DNA of 64,000 nt, taken from Lachnospiraceae bacterium OF09-6. GTDB lineage: Bacteria > Bacillota > Clostridia > Lachnospirales > Lachnospiraceae. The stretch spans positions 74,839-138,838 of the forward strand of contig QUMM01000006.1 in assembly GCA_003435055.1 (NCBI GenBank), read 5' to 3'. Below, piece after piece: positions 15,432-24,683 of this stretch (positions are counted from its first letter, which is position 1; each line of letters starts with the position of its first letter). Under the pieces are notes generated by a model. The model searched no databases. It saw only the letters and a list, made by a program, of their open reading frames with translations, and was not told the origin of the DNA. The position numbers were made by a program, and so were the translations under genes.

Positions 15432-16646
15432 TTACTGATTGGTCTGCAGTTCTTTCAGCTGTTCTTCTACCGCAGCTTTCCACCCTTCCAGATCATTACT
15501 TCCCATAATCGGATCACTTACAATATTGCCATTCTTATCCACAAAGAAAGATTCCGGGAAAGACTGTAAGCCCTGAATACGTCCGTTCAGCTTTCCTGCA
15601 TCCGGGATCAGCAGCGGATAGGTCACACCTGTCTTTTCCTGCAATACTTTTGCCTTTTCCAGCACAGCTTCGTCCGTATTTCCTTCTTCATCGACAGCAT
15701 CAATGATCATTCCGACTACTCCAACCCCCTGATCTTTCATATCCTGATACAGCTGCTCCAGTTCCGGCATTTCATTGACACATGGGGAACACCAGGTCGT
15801 AAATGCATTCACAAGAGTCAGATCATAGTCACTGAATACGGATTCTGTATACGTATTTCCATTAATATCGGCAGTCTCAAACGTGCCTACATTTTCTGCA
15901 TCCAGATTAGCGCCTTCTACAGGCAGGTCGAACGCCGATTGCTGACTGTTAAACGGAGTCATATCTGTAAGCGTAGTCTTGATCTGTTCTATCTCATCTG
16001 TCAGATCCTTGTCTGCATCTTTATTGGTACTGAGATAATATTTGAACTTTCCGTCTGCACTGGTCCCCAGCTCTTTGTGTTCTGTACAGCCGGTGATTTC
16101 ATCCAGCTTATCTGTCACATCCGTACTATACACGCCCAGTGTGCCAACACGTTCTATACTGGCCAGCCACTCATCATATCCAGTTCCCAGCAGATTCACA
16201 TCTTCCTCTTTCTGTTCATCTGTCAACTTATTCCAATGCAGAAAAGCATACTCCAGACCGCTCATATCCTCTGTCCACTCTTCTGCTGTCATCATAAGTA
16301 CATCCGAACTATCCATCTGCTCTTTCAAAGTATCCGGAAGGGTAAAGTTCAGCCCCATATAAGGGAATTCATATTCATCCTGTACCTGGAATCCCATTTC
16401 ACTGGCCTTTGCTGTTTTGCTGACTGGTGTCCCATCTTCTGCAAATACTGCAGTATCTGAATCCCCGGCCGGCACCATAGTAACTCCCGCTTCATCCGGA
16501 TCAACAGTTAAGCCTTCCGTACTTTCTTCTGTTGTATTTTCTGTTGTATTTTCTGTTGTATCTTCTGCCACAGCTGTCACAGCCATTCCATTTACCGTCA
16601 ATACTCCTGCTGCCAGTAATACCATCCATCTTTTTTTGTTTTTCAT
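15432..16646 (-). CDS. Secreted TlpA-family thiol-disulfide oxidoreductase
   Basis: This protein of 404 residues has a signal peptide (MKNKKRWMVLLAAGVLTVNG), a low-complexity TTENTTENTTEE linker, an unassigned central domain, and a C-terminal TlpA/AhpC-TSA thioredoxin fold with the redox motif TTWCSPCVNEMPELEQLY and the cis-Pro region VTYPLLIPD. Start 16646 is chosen for AAAAGGAGCAGAC; the longer frame lacks a binding site. It acts outside the membrane, reducing or oxidising thiols, and is probably recharged by the two membrane proteins encoded downstream. The TTEN linker is coded by tandem 12-base repeats that could vary in length. Confidence 0.88.
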   Translation of the reverse strand: MKNKKRWMVLLAAGVLTVNGMAVTAVAEDTTENTTENTTEESTEGLTVDPDEAGVTMVPAGDSDTAVFAEDGTPVSKTAKASEMGFQVQDEYEFPYMGLNFTLPDTLKEQMDSSDVLMMTAEEWTEDMSGLEYAFLHWNKLTDEQKEEDVNLLGTGYDEWLASIERVGTLGVYSTDVTDKLDEITGCTEHKELGTSADGKFKYYLSTNKDADKDLTDEIEQIKTTLTDMTPFNSQQSAFDLPVEGANLDAENVGTFETADINGNTYTESVFSDYDLTLVNAFTTWCSPCVNEMPELEQLYQDMKDQGVGVVGMIIDAVDEEGNTDEAVLEKAKVLQEKTGVTYPLLIPDAGKLNGRIQGLQSFPESFFVDKNGNIVSDPIMGSNDLEGWKAAVEEQLKELQTNQ

Positions 16647-16808
16647 ATGTCTGCTCCTTTTCTTTTTCATGCCTTATCCCATGGTTTGAAACAGGCTCTG
16701 TTTTGGTCTGTGGGTATTATAACATTCTTTCGCCTGAAAAGGTGTGAATATTTGATGAATTCACAGAAAAATCACTTTTTCATTCCACTGTAATGTACCG
16801 ATAACTGC

Positions 16809-16839
16809 TGGCACTCTATGGGCAGAAGTGTTACAATAC
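16809..16839 (+). promoter_or_regulatory. rpoN promoter; overlapping sigma-54-like and sigma-A-like readings
   Basis: TGGCAC at 16809-16814 is followed 17 bases later by TACAAT, a fair sigma-A promoter. The same TGGCAC, followed by five bases and GGGCA, also matches the sigma-54 -24/-12 consensus in 14 of 16 positions (GG and GC ten bases apart). The two cannot be separated by sequence alone. Confidence 0.4.
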
Positions 16840-16881
16840 TATAAGAACAGACAACATGTTTTTTCTACAGGAGCATTGATT

Positions 16882-18201
16882 ATGAATATGGAATTACGTC
16901 CATCTCTGAAGCAGACAATCACTCACCAGATGATTCAGTCTTCTGAGATTTTACAGATGAATAATATGGAACTAGAAGTATATCTGCAGAATCTGGCACT
17001 GGAGAATCCTCTGCTGGATTTTGAAGAGCCACCGGAAGAAGATATACGGAAAAAAGAATGGCTGAATGCACTGGATGAACAGAACCGGGTCTATGAAAAG
17101 CAGGAACGGCAGGAGGCATCTGATCCCTGGAATCTGGATACAGCCATGACAGAAACACTGGAAGAATCTCTGCTTCTTCAGGTCAACGGGCTGGATCTCC
17201 CAGATGAAAAGGTTCGTATTTTGCATTTTCTGATTCAGAGTCTGGAGGACAATGGCTATCTGTCCACTCCATTAGAAGAGATTGCCAGCGTCTGCCACTG
17301 TTCTCTTACGGAAGCAGCGGAAGCGCTTGCCCTTTTGCAGACTCTGGAACCGGATGGCGTTGGTGCCAGGACATTAGGAGAATGTCTGTCCATTCAGTTG
17401 AAAAAAATTGCCCCAGATCAGGCACTGGCTCTGCGGATTGTTCAGGACTATCTTGATCTGCTGGGGAAGAATCAGATCCCGGCTATGGCCCGTGCCCTGC
17501 ATCGGCCACAAAAAGAGGTACTGGAAGCCTGCAGTCTGATCCGCTCTCTGAATCCCAAGCCAGGCTCTTCCTTTGGTGACCGTCATTATATGCCATACAT
17601 CCGTCCGGAGCTGGTCATTATCCGATTTGACGGTTACTTTGATATTCTGCTAAATGATTCTTCTATCCCTGCGCTTCGCATGAATTCCTATTATCTGGAG
17701 CTGTTAAAAGAGGGGAAAACGGAAGAGACTGCCCAGTATCTGAGGAAAAAGAAAGAAGAACTGGAACAGATTCAGTCTAGTATCCGCCAGCGGTCCAGTA
17801 CTTTGCTTTCTCTTGGGAAGCTGATCGTAGAGCATCAGCAGGATTTCTTTTTACATGGTCCAGGTCATCTGCACACGTTTCTTCAGACTACTGCCGCATC
17901 CATACTGGGAGTTCATGAATCTGTCATCAGCCGTGCTGCCCGTGACAAATATCTGCAGTGTCAGTATGGAATATTTCCCCTTTCTTACTTTTTTGTACAG
18001 GGAATGGATCAGAAAGATGAAGTGAAAAATAAGATCCGTGATTTTATTGAAAAAGAAGATAAATCTCACCCATACTCAGATCAGAAGATCTCTGATCTGC
18101 TGGCCGCAGAGGGAACGAATGTCTCCAAACGTCTGGTTACCAGGTATCGTACTGCCATGCAAATTCCTGCCATGAGCGGACGCAGATTTTACGAGAAATA
18201 A
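16882..18201 (+). CDS. rpoN: RNA polymerase sigma-54 factor
   Basis: This 439-residue protein has the sigma-54 N-terminal region I (LRPSLKQTITHQMIQSSEIL, then LALENPLLDFEE), the core-binding domain (LEDNGYLSTPLEEIASVCHC; LEPDGVGARTLGECLSIQL) and the DNA-binding domain with HESVISRAARDKYLQCQYGI and FPLSYFFVQGM. The C-terminal RpoN box is divergent, SKRLVTRYRTAMQIP in place of ARRTVAKYRE. ATG 16882 with ACAGGAG is preferred over an ATG 18 codons upstream. It directs transcription from -24/-12 promoters and needs an AAA+ activator, one of which is encoded at 24684-26477. It stands next to the operon it probably serves. Confidence 0.92.
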   Translation: MNMELRPSLKQTITHQMIQSSEILQMNNMELEVYLQNLALENPLLDFEEPPEEDIRKKEWLNALDEQNRVYEKQERQEASDPWNLDTAMTETLEESLLLQVNGLDLPDEKVRILHFLIQSLEDNGYLSTPLEEIASVCHCSLTEAAEALALLQTLEPDGVGARTLGECLSIQLKKIAPDQALALRIVQDYLDLLGKNQIPAMARALHRPQKEVLEACSLIRSLNPKPGSSFGDRHYMPYIRPELVIIRFDGYFDILLNDSSIPALRMNSYYLELLKEGKTEETAQYLRKKKEELEQIQSSIRQRSSTLLSLGKLIVEHQQDFFLHGPGHLHTFLQTTAASILGVHESVISRAARDKYLQCQYGIFPLSYFFVQGMDQKDEVKNKIRDFIEKEDKSHPYSDQKISDLLAAEGTNVSKRLVTRYRTAMQIPAMSGRRFYEK

Positions 18202-18244
18202 CACGGAACAGATTATTACACTATCTGAATATGATCCGACAGCT

Positions 18245-18289
18245 AAAAAAGCCGGTTCCGATGATTTTTATCACCGGAACTGGCTTTTT
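18245..18289. terminator. Bidirectional terminator between rpoN and the ridA operon
   Basis: AAAAAAGCCGGTTCCG pairs with CCGGAACTGGCTTTTT around an A/T-rich loop, with T tracts on both strands. It serves the convergent rpoN and ridA ends. Confidence 0.8.
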
Positions 18290-18328
18290 CTGAGAGTGTA
18301 GATATAAAAACTGTCAGATAATTGCTTT

Positions 18329-18706
18329 TTATACGTAAGCGATGCATTCTACTTCTACCAGTCCGCCCAGTGGAAGCTTTGCTACCTGTACACAGGAACG
18401 TGCAGGATATTCTTCACCAAAGTATGATTTGTAGATTTCATTTACTTTTGCAAAATCATTCATGTCTGCCAGGAAGATGGTGGTCTTTACAATCTTGCTG
18501 TAATCACTTCCTGCTTCTTTTAAGATTGCTCCCATGTTTTTCATAGAGCAGTGTGCCTGTGCTTCTACGCCTTCCGGCATTTTTCCAACAGCAGGGTCAA
18601 TTCCCAGCTGTCCGGAACAATATACCATCCCGTTTACTTTTACTGCCTGTACATATGGTCCAACTGCTCCCGGAGCATTGGTTGTTGCGATAATCTCTTT
18701 TGCCAT
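18329..18706 (-). CDS. ridA: RidA-family enamine/imine deaminase
   Basis: This 125-residue protein has the full RidA fold signatures: NAPGAVGPYVQAVKVNGMVY, CSGQLGIDP, the CSMKNMGAILKEAGSDYSKI helix and the active-site PARSCVQVAKLPLGGLVEVE with the conserved Arg. RidA hydrolyses 2-aminoacrylate-type enamines/imines released by PLP enzymes to ketoacids and ammonia. Its ATG shares a base with the stop of the D-aminoacylase gene (TAATG). Its presence fits the operon's PLP lyase, which releases such intermediates. Confidence 0.92.
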   Translation of the reverse strand: MAKEIIATTNAPGAVGPYVQAVKVNGMVYCSGQLGIDPAVGKMPEGVEAQAHCSMKNMGAILKEAGSDYSKIVKTTIFLADMNDFAKVNEIYKSYFGEEYPARSCVQVAKLPLGGLVEVECIAYV

Positions 18707-20309
18707 TATTTTACTACCTCTTTTCCTTTCTTTTTCAGAACAGATCCGTTTCTTACACCGGTATGTTCTCCGTGCTTCACTGCCAGTTCGCCATTTACCA
18801 TAACATATTCAATTCCTTCCGGATACTGAATCGGATCGGTAAAGGTTCCTTTGTCAATGACAGTATCTGGGTTGAAAATACAGATATCTGCGTATGCGCC
18901 TTCACGGATTTCTCCACGATCTGTCATGTTAAATGCTGTTGCCGGTTTCTTTGTCATTTTATATACTGCTTCTTCCAGTGTCAGAGCTTTGTCTTCACGC
19001 ACATATTTTCCCAGGATTCTTGGGAATGCACCATATACACGAGGATGTGGTTTTCCACCAAGCAGACCATCTGTGCAGGCATTCATCTCAGGACGTTTCA
19101 TGAAGAGCTGTACATGTTCTTCTGTTCCGTAGAAGTCTACCATTCCAACTGCATTTTCTTCTTCATAAAGAAGATCAAAGGTTGCTTCATATGGATCTTT
19201 TCCGCGAAGTTCTCCCAGCTGTGTCAGGCTTAAACCTACTGCATCCTGGTTCTTCTCTGTCTTTACACTGGTTACGAAAATCTTATCCAGACCTGCAAAC
19301 TCTACGAAGTTATCCCATCCTGGAATTCCATGTTCAATATCGTAAACCATTTTTTTGCGAAGTTCTTTGTCAGCCAGACGTTCCAGAACTTTATCTGTTC
19401 CGCCATCGTGTACCCAAGGAGGAAGAATTACGCCAAGCATGGTGCTTCCTGCCACGTATGGATACTGGTCAAATGATACATCAATACCTTCTTTTTCGGC
19501 TGCTTCCAGAAGACGTACCACATCATCAATCTTATCCCAGTTTTTCTTACCACATACCTTGAAATGTGAATAATGAATCTTTACACCAGATTCTCTTCCG
19601 ATTTTAATAACTTCTTCCATGGAGTCCAGAATAGTATCTGCTTCACTTCTCTGATGGATTACAAATCTTCCGTCATATTCTGCTACCACTTTACACATTT
19701 CAATAATTTCTTTAGACTCAGAATATGCACAAGGCATGTAGATCAGACCGGTAGATAAACCGATTGCTCCTGCTTCCATTTCACGTCTGGTAATCTGGCG
19801 CATCTTTTCCAGTTCTTCTTCATTTGGAAGACGGTTTTCCAGTCCCATTGCCTCCATACGAATATTTCCGTGCGGAACCAGATAGCATTCGTTTAATCCT
19901 GGTTTTACATGCTCCAGCATCTTCAGATATCCTTCTGTCGTCTGATAGTTCCAGTCGATCTCATCGCTGTCTCCATCCAGTCCGGCCAGATTCTTTCTCC
20001 ATGGACTGATATACTGTGGTGGGAGTGGTGCCATAGAGATACCGTCCTGTCCCAATACTTCTGTTGTGATACCCTGCATGATCTTAGGTCTTACTTCCGG
20101 ATCTACCAGAATCTGAAGATCACTGTGGCTGTGTGTATCGATGAATCCAGGAGCTACTACCAGCCTGTTGCATCAATCACTTCCATATCTTCTGTTGTAT
20201 CAATATCACCAATCTTTACGATCTTATCATTTTCCACCAATACATCGGCTGCATAAGCTGGTTTTTTTGTTCCGTCTACTACTCTGCCGCCTTTGATTAA
20301 TTTTTTCAT
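18706..20309 (-). pseudogene. N-acyl-D-amino-acid deacylase (D-aminoacylase), single frameshift near 20163
   Basis: ATG 20309 starts MKKLIKGGRVVDGTKKPAYA, as in D-aminoacylases, and reads to DATG before stopping. One frame over it continues with the metal-binding FIDTHSHSDLQ motif and then the whole catalytic domain (GITTEVLGQDGISMAPLPPQ; HQRSEADTI; HYSHFKVCGKKNWDK; and the C-terminal ADICIFNPDTVIDKGTF). The shift site is GGCTGGTAG, where GGCCTGGTA is expected, so one C lost from CC explains it. The enzyme cleaves N-acyl-D-amino acids to D-amino acids; the rest of the protein is intact, so an assembly error is possible. It lies between the symporter and ridA genes. Confidence 0.8.
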
Positions 20310-20393
20310 TTGTTTCACCCATTCCTTTCTGACAAACCTTCTATTCAGCTGTCTGCAGATCCTATTTCTGATCCGCAGACAGTCAGGTACTGT

Positions 20394-21869
20394 TTACTCT
20401 TCTTCCAGTTCAATTTCCGGAGCTGGTGCAACGCCCATACTTCTTTCAATTGCTGATACTACAAAGATTACGATCAGTGCTACGATACCACCAGGAACCA
20501 TTGCGCTTAATCCCCATGGTGTATGTAAAACATAAATCCAGATAGCTGCTACAATTGTTCCAGATACGATAGAGATAAATCCTGCTCTCTGTGTTACGTT
20601 CTTGTAGAACAGACCACAGATAAATGCAGCGAACGGACCTGCACTTCTCAGTGCAAATGCACCCATCATAACGCTGATGATATTGGATGCTGTTAATGCT
20701 ACGATCAGACCTACGCCTCCAACGATTACCATAACGATTCTGGATATCCAGATTTCTTTTGCATCATCTTGTTTTCCACCGTTGATATATGGACGGAACA
20801 CGTCATTTGTGAACATCGTTGCTGTACCGATCATGTTACCGGATGCGGAACTCATGGTTGCTGCTACTACTGCTGCCAGTACGATACCTGCTACTACTGC
20901 CGGTGCAAAATTCATGGTTGCATCTGCAAGTGCGTTTTTCTGTGGACCACTTGCATATCCATCGATACATACGTAAGCCATCAGACCGATGATTGCCGGA
21001 ACAATTGCATATACAGCAGACAGAATACCTGCGATCAGAGAACCAAATTTTGCTGATTTTCCGTCTTTTGCAGAACAGTATGTCTGAACAATTTCCTGTC
21101 CTGTAGGGAATGTCATAAAGTACATTGCGATATAACCGATTACGGTAGGTATACCAATCTTTGTCATACTAAGCAGATCCAGAGAAGCTCCTGTAGAATC
21201 TGTCACTGTTTTTGCTTTTGCAAACAGTCCTGCAAAGCCGCCTACCTGCTGGTTGCCAAGCATAACAAACATAGCTACTGCCATACCAACCGTAATTACA
21301 ATTACGTGCATCAGGTTTGCTGCTGCTACTGACTGGAATCCACCTACCATGGTGTAAATGATAACTACGATCGTAATCACGATTGCAGCGGTACGGAAAT
21401 CCAGTCCGGTTACTACGTTAATAATGGACGCTGTTGCAATAATCTGTGCTCCTGTTGCCATGAACAGAGCTGCGATAGAAGTAAATGCAGTAAAAATGTG
21501 GGAAGCTTTTCCGTAACGTTTTCCGATAATCTGTGGTACAGTGCTTGCCTGTGCTTTACGGAAATATGGTGCAATAAAAGATACCAGTACAAATCCGATT
21601 CCGGCTGCAATCACATACCAGCATGCGGAAATACCATAGCTGTAAACATTGGTTGCAATACCGGTTGTACTAGCACCACCGGTATTCGCTGCGAACAATG
21701 TTCCTGCTAGTACTAAAGGTCCTAAGGACTTTCCTGCCATCAGGAAATCTTCGTTACTCTGTTTTGCCTGCTTTGCTGCTTTTCTTTTGGACACTACCAG
21801 ACCTAATACAATGGTCAGTGCCATGTAAATAAAGATAATAATTAACGCTGTTGTCTGTTTTCCACTCAT
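20394..21869 (-). CDS. Sodium:solute symporter (SSS family)
   Basis: This 491-residue protein has about 13 membrane segments. Typical SSS sequences include NEDFLMAGKSLGPLVLAGTL, NTGGASTTGIATNVYSYGIS and TVPQIIGKRYGK near the Na+ site, with GGFQSVAAANLMHVIVITVG further on. It sits between the M20 hydrolase and D-aminoacylase genes and probably imports the (N-acyl) amino acid or dipeptide substrate of this operon. The substrate cannot be read from sequence. Confidence 0.9.
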   Translation of the reverse strand: MSGKQTTALIIIFIYMALTIVLGLVVSKRKAAKQAKQSNEDFLMAGKSLGPLVLAGTLFAANTGGASTTGIATNVYSYGISACWYVIAAGIGFVLVSFIAPYFRKAQASTVPQIIGKRYGKASHIFTAFTSIAALFMATGAQIIATASIINVVTGLDFRTAAIVITIVVIIYTMVGGFQSVAAANLMHVIVITVGMAVAMFVMLGNQQVGGFAGLFAKAKTVTDSTGASLDLLSMTKIGIPTVIGYIAMYFMTFPTGQEIVQTYCSAKDGKSAKFGSLIAGILSAVYAIVPAIIGLMAYVCIDGYASGPQKNALADATMNFAPAVVAGIVLAAVVAATMSSASGNMIGTATMFTNDVFRPYINGGKQDDAKEIWISRIVMVIVGGVGLIVALTASNIISVMMGAFALRSAGPFAAFICGLFYKNVTQRAGFISIVSGTIVAAIWIYVLHTPWGLSAMVPGGIVALIVIFVVSAIERSMGVAPAPEIELEEE

Positions 21870-21906
21870 GTCTATAATCCCTTCTCCTGATCAAAATCCC
21901 CAATAC

Positions 21907-23091
21907 TTATTTTAACAGTGCTTTCATGACTCCGTAGTAGCAGTCTGTTACTTTGGTCAGCTGGTCGATTTCGATATATTCGTTTACCGTATGTGCCAGA
22001 TTTTCTTTGGATGGTCCAAGGCCAAAGGTCTTGATTCCGGCTTCCCCTGCGTAATGGCTTCCGTTTGTACAGAAGTTGTACTGTGTGATTTCCGGTGTGT
22101 ATCCCATTCCTTCCAGTTCCTTCTTTACATCCTGTACGAATGCATCTTTTTCATCATACAGCCATCCTGGGAAGAATCTCTCGCCTGTGATCTCATTTCC
22201 TGTGTAGCACTGTTCTTTTCCAACTGCGTAGGAAACTTTTGCTTTTAACTGAGGATCTTCAGCCATCAGCTTGTCCAACAGTGCCTGAATCGGTGCCAGA
22301 ACACTTTCTTTTGTTTCGCCAACCAGCAGACGTCTGTCATACGTAGCACGGCAGTATTCTGGTACTACAGATGCTCCTGGGTATGGCGCAGACTTGATAT
22401 CGGTCAGCTCCAGAATACCATCGCCCAGTACCGGGTGATGTGTCGGCTCCAGAGTACGGATTGCTTCGATCACTTTTGCCATCTTATATACTGCGTTGAT
22501 ACCTTTTTCCGGGTTTGCAGAATGGCAAGGTTTTCCGAATGTTTCCAGAACGATTTCGCCGCGTCCTCTCTGTCCGATCTTGATGTTCAGCTGAGAAGCT
22601 TCACCAATGACTACATAATCCGGTTTTACAAAGCTGCTGATTTCGCGAGCTGCCACACCTTCAAAGCATTCTTCATGAACCACACCTGCTACATAGATTT
22701 CTCCTGCGAAATCTTTCTTCGTATCTTCTGCAAATGCAGCTGCAGCAGTTACAAATCCTGCTACGGCACCTTTCATGTCACTGGTTCCTCTTCCGTAGAT
22801 CTTTCCATCATGGATCTCAGCTGCGAAAGGCGGATACTGCCATTCTGTTTCATCTGTTACCGGCACGGTATCAATATGTCCGTCAAAAAGAATCTTTTTA
22901 CCTGGACGATTTCCTTTGATGCATCCGATGACGTTTCCGTATTTGTCTACGGTTACAGAATCAAATCCTTTTTTCTTTAACTGTTCTTCCAGAACACCTG
23001 CCACACCGTCTTCATGTCCAGAATAGCTCTGCTTCTGGATCAGATGCTGACATAATTCTACTACTTCTTCCTGTCTTTCTTTGTTTAACAT
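21907..23091 (-). CDS. YgeY-like M20-family metallohydrolase
   Basis: This 394-residue protein has the M20 metal and catalytic motifs FDGHIDTVPV, the bridging GRGTSDMKGAVAGFVTA, and VHEECFEGVAARE for the general-base Glu. The dimerisation domain includes GQRGRGEIVLETFGKPCHSA and the last metal ligand lies in GLGPSKENLAHTVNEYIEI. It most resembles YgeY, the hydrolase next to diaminopropionate ammonia-lyase in E. coli, often labelled selenium-metabolism-linked. It probably deacylates or hydrolyses an amide precursor before the lyase. AGGAGGACATT precedes the ATG. Confidence 0.88.
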   Translation of the reverse strand: MLNKERQEEVVELCQHLIQKQSYSGHEDGVAGVLEEQLKKKGFDSVTVDKYGNVIGCIKGNRPGKKILFDGHIDTVPVTDETEWQYPPFAAEIHDGKIYGRGTSDMKGAVAGFVTAAAAFAEDTKKDFAGEIYVAGVVHEECFEGVAAREISSFVKPDYVVIGEASQLNIKIGQRGRGEIVLETFGKPCHSANPEKGINAVYKMAKVIEAIRTLEPTHHPVLGDGILELTDIKSAPYPGASVVPEYCRATYDRRLLVGETKESVLAPIQALLDKLMAEDPQLKAKVSYAVGKEQCYTGNEITGERFFPGWLYDEKDAFVQDVKKELEGMGYTPEITQYNFCTNGSHYAGEAGIKTFGLGPSKENLAHTVNEYIEIDQLTKVTDCYYGVMKALLK

Positions 23092-23157
23092 AATGTCCTC
23101 CTTTTCCTGTGCCTTTTTTATATGATTAGTTGTAACTGTTCAGAATCCACTGTCCCA

Positions 23158-24366
23158 TTAGTTTTCATGAGTACTTGGATATTTTCCATCCCAAACAATT
23201 GCTTTATAGTTTTCCTGATCGGTATCCCCTTCTGTGCTGAAGAACAGTACGCGGGAATTTTCATCAAGGCCAAGTTCTTTCTTCAGATCTGCCAGTTCCG
23301 GATTGGTCATGATCTCTGCCACGCATCCGAATGCTGCTGCTCCACTTTCTCCGGAGATCACACGGTCATCTCCTTTTGCCGGATTACCAAGAATACGCAT
23401 TCCCTTTGCTGCCACATAGTCCGGGCAGGAAATAAAGTGATCTGCGTAATCGGAAAGGATCTTCCATCCGATACTGCAAGGTTCGCCACATGCAAGACCT
23501 GCCATGATGGTGTTCATATCACCGGTCACAAAATGACGTTCGCCGTCATTTGCTTCTGCGGTACGATACAGGCAGTCTGCCTTGTTCGGTTCTACAATGG
23601 TAATCACCGGTCTGTCTTCGCCATAGATTGCGGAGAATAATCCGGTTACTGCTCCGGCCATGGATCCAACACCCGCCTGAAGGAAGATATGAGTCGGTTT
23701 CTCCGGAAGCTGTTCCTGTGCTTCCAGTCCCATGGTTCCGTATCCCTGCATGATCCAGGTCGGAATATCTTCATATCCTTCCCAAGCAGTATCCTGTACC
23801 ATTACCCAGCCCTTCTGCTCTGCCTGGCTGTTAGCCAGACGAACAGCTTCGTCATAGTTGAGATCTGTGATACTTGCTTCTGCACCCTCTGCCCTGATGT
23901 TGTTCAGGCGTTCCAGTGCGCTGCCCTTTGGCATATATACGACTGCTTTTTGTTTGAACTGGTTTGCTGTCCATGCCACACCTCTTCCGTGATTACCATC
24001 GGTAGCTGTTACAAAAGTAATATCTCCCAGTTCTTTTCTTGTCTCATCAGAAATCAGGGTTTCATAATTTACTTCTGAAATATCTTTTCCCAGACGACCT
24101 GCCAAATAATTTCCGATTGCATAGCTTCCGCCCAGCACCTTAAATGCATTTAATCCGAATCTCCAGGATTCATCCTTTACATATACATCTTTTAATCCAA
24201 GGCATTTTGCAGTCTCTTCCAGATGTGCCAGTGGTGTCGGTGCATATACTGGAAAGCTTTTGTGAAATTCACGGATTTTATCAGCAGACTCTTTGCTGAA
24301 TAATTTCAGGTCACATCCGCTGTTCTTTTCATGTTTCCGTGTCACCATCTTAAATGATTCTTTCAT
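23158..24366 (-). CDS. Diaminopropionate ammonia-lyase (PLP)
   Basis: This 402-residue fold-type II PLP enzyme has the Schiff-base lysine in WRFGLNAFKVLGGSYAIGNY. Other features are TFVTATDGNHGRGVAWTANQ, the phosphate-binding Gly loop QAGVGSMAGAVTGLF and SGESGAAAFGCVAEI. The enzyme converts 2,3-diaminopropionate (either stereoisomer in E. coli YgeX) to pyruvate and two ammonia via an aminoacrylate-type intermediate, which RidA in the same operon can hydrolyse. GGAAGGAACGC precedes ATG 24366. It is the first gene after a predicted sigma-54 promoter. Confidence 0.9.
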   Translation of the reverse strand: MKESFKMVTRKHEKNSGCDLKLFSKESADKIREFHKSFPVYAPTPLAHLEETAKCLGLKDVYVKDESWRFGLNAFKVLGGSYAIGNYLAGRLGKDISEVNYETLISDETRKELGDITFVTATDGNHGRGVAWTANQFKQKAVVYMPKGSALERLNNIRAEGAEASITDLNYDEAVRLANSQAEQKGWVMVQDTAWEGYEDIPTWIMQGYGTMGLEAQEQLPEKPTHIFLQAGVGSMAGAVTGLFSAIYGEDRPVITIVEPNKADCLYRTAEANDGERHFVTGDMNTIMAGLACGEPCSIGWKILSDYADHFISCPDYVAAKGMRILGNPAKGDDRVISGESGAAAFGCVAEIMTNPELADLKKELGLDENSRVLFFSTEGDTDQENYKAIVWDGKYPSTHEN

Positions 24367-24432
24367 GCGTTCCTTCCTTTCTTTCGTACCAGATTTATTT
24401 ATCTGGTATTTTTGCTTTCTGTCTATCTATAC

Positions 24433-24448
24433 AGCAAGTTCCGTTCCC
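24433..24448 (-). promoter_or_regulatory. Sigma-54 (-24/-12) promoter of the ammonia-lyase operon
   Basis: The minus strand reads GGGAAC-GGAAC-TTGCT, matching TGGCAC-N5-TTGCW in 14 of 16 positions with the invariant GG and GC at the right spacing. Transcription would start near 24421, about 55 bases before the lyase start codon. The activator gene and rpoN are both close by. Confidence 0.65.
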
Positions 24449-24575
24449 GTTTCTAAAAAAAGAATAAAAATTTAAAAAAATAAAAAAGATCCATGAAATA
24501 CAAGGCTTTTTCATCACCTGGTTTTTTGTATGAATCTTTTTCGGTTCTTATATTCTCTTTTCGATTCGCTGTTTT

Positions 24576-24640
24576 TTCTCATTTTGGGAATTATTTATTC
24601 TCAGAATGAGAATTCCATTCCATTTTTCTCATTCTGAGAA
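24576..24640. promoter_or_regulatory. Upstream activating sites: three TTCTCA-N3-TGAGAA palindromes
   Basis: TTCTCATTTTGGGAA (24576-24590), TTCTCAGAATGAGAA (24598-24612) and TTCTCATTCTGAGAA (24626-24640) share one 15-base palindromic consensus, two of them perfect. They lie 130-190 bases upstream of the -24/-12 promoter, between the activator gene and its presumed target, at the distance expected for enhancer-type sites of sigma-54 activators. Confidence 0.7.
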
Positions 24641-24643
24641 ACC

Positions 24644-24679
24644 AATGGGGACGGTGTTTTCTGGCTCTCCGTCCCCATT
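24644..24679 (-). terminator. Hairpin after the sigma-54 activator gene
   Basis: AATGGGGACGG and CCGTCCCCATT pair perfectly over 11 bases, five bases after the stop codon. The following sequence has only a short T tract, so it may be a weak terminator or an RNA-stabilising stem. Confidence 0.5.
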
Positions 24680-24683
24680 AGCT

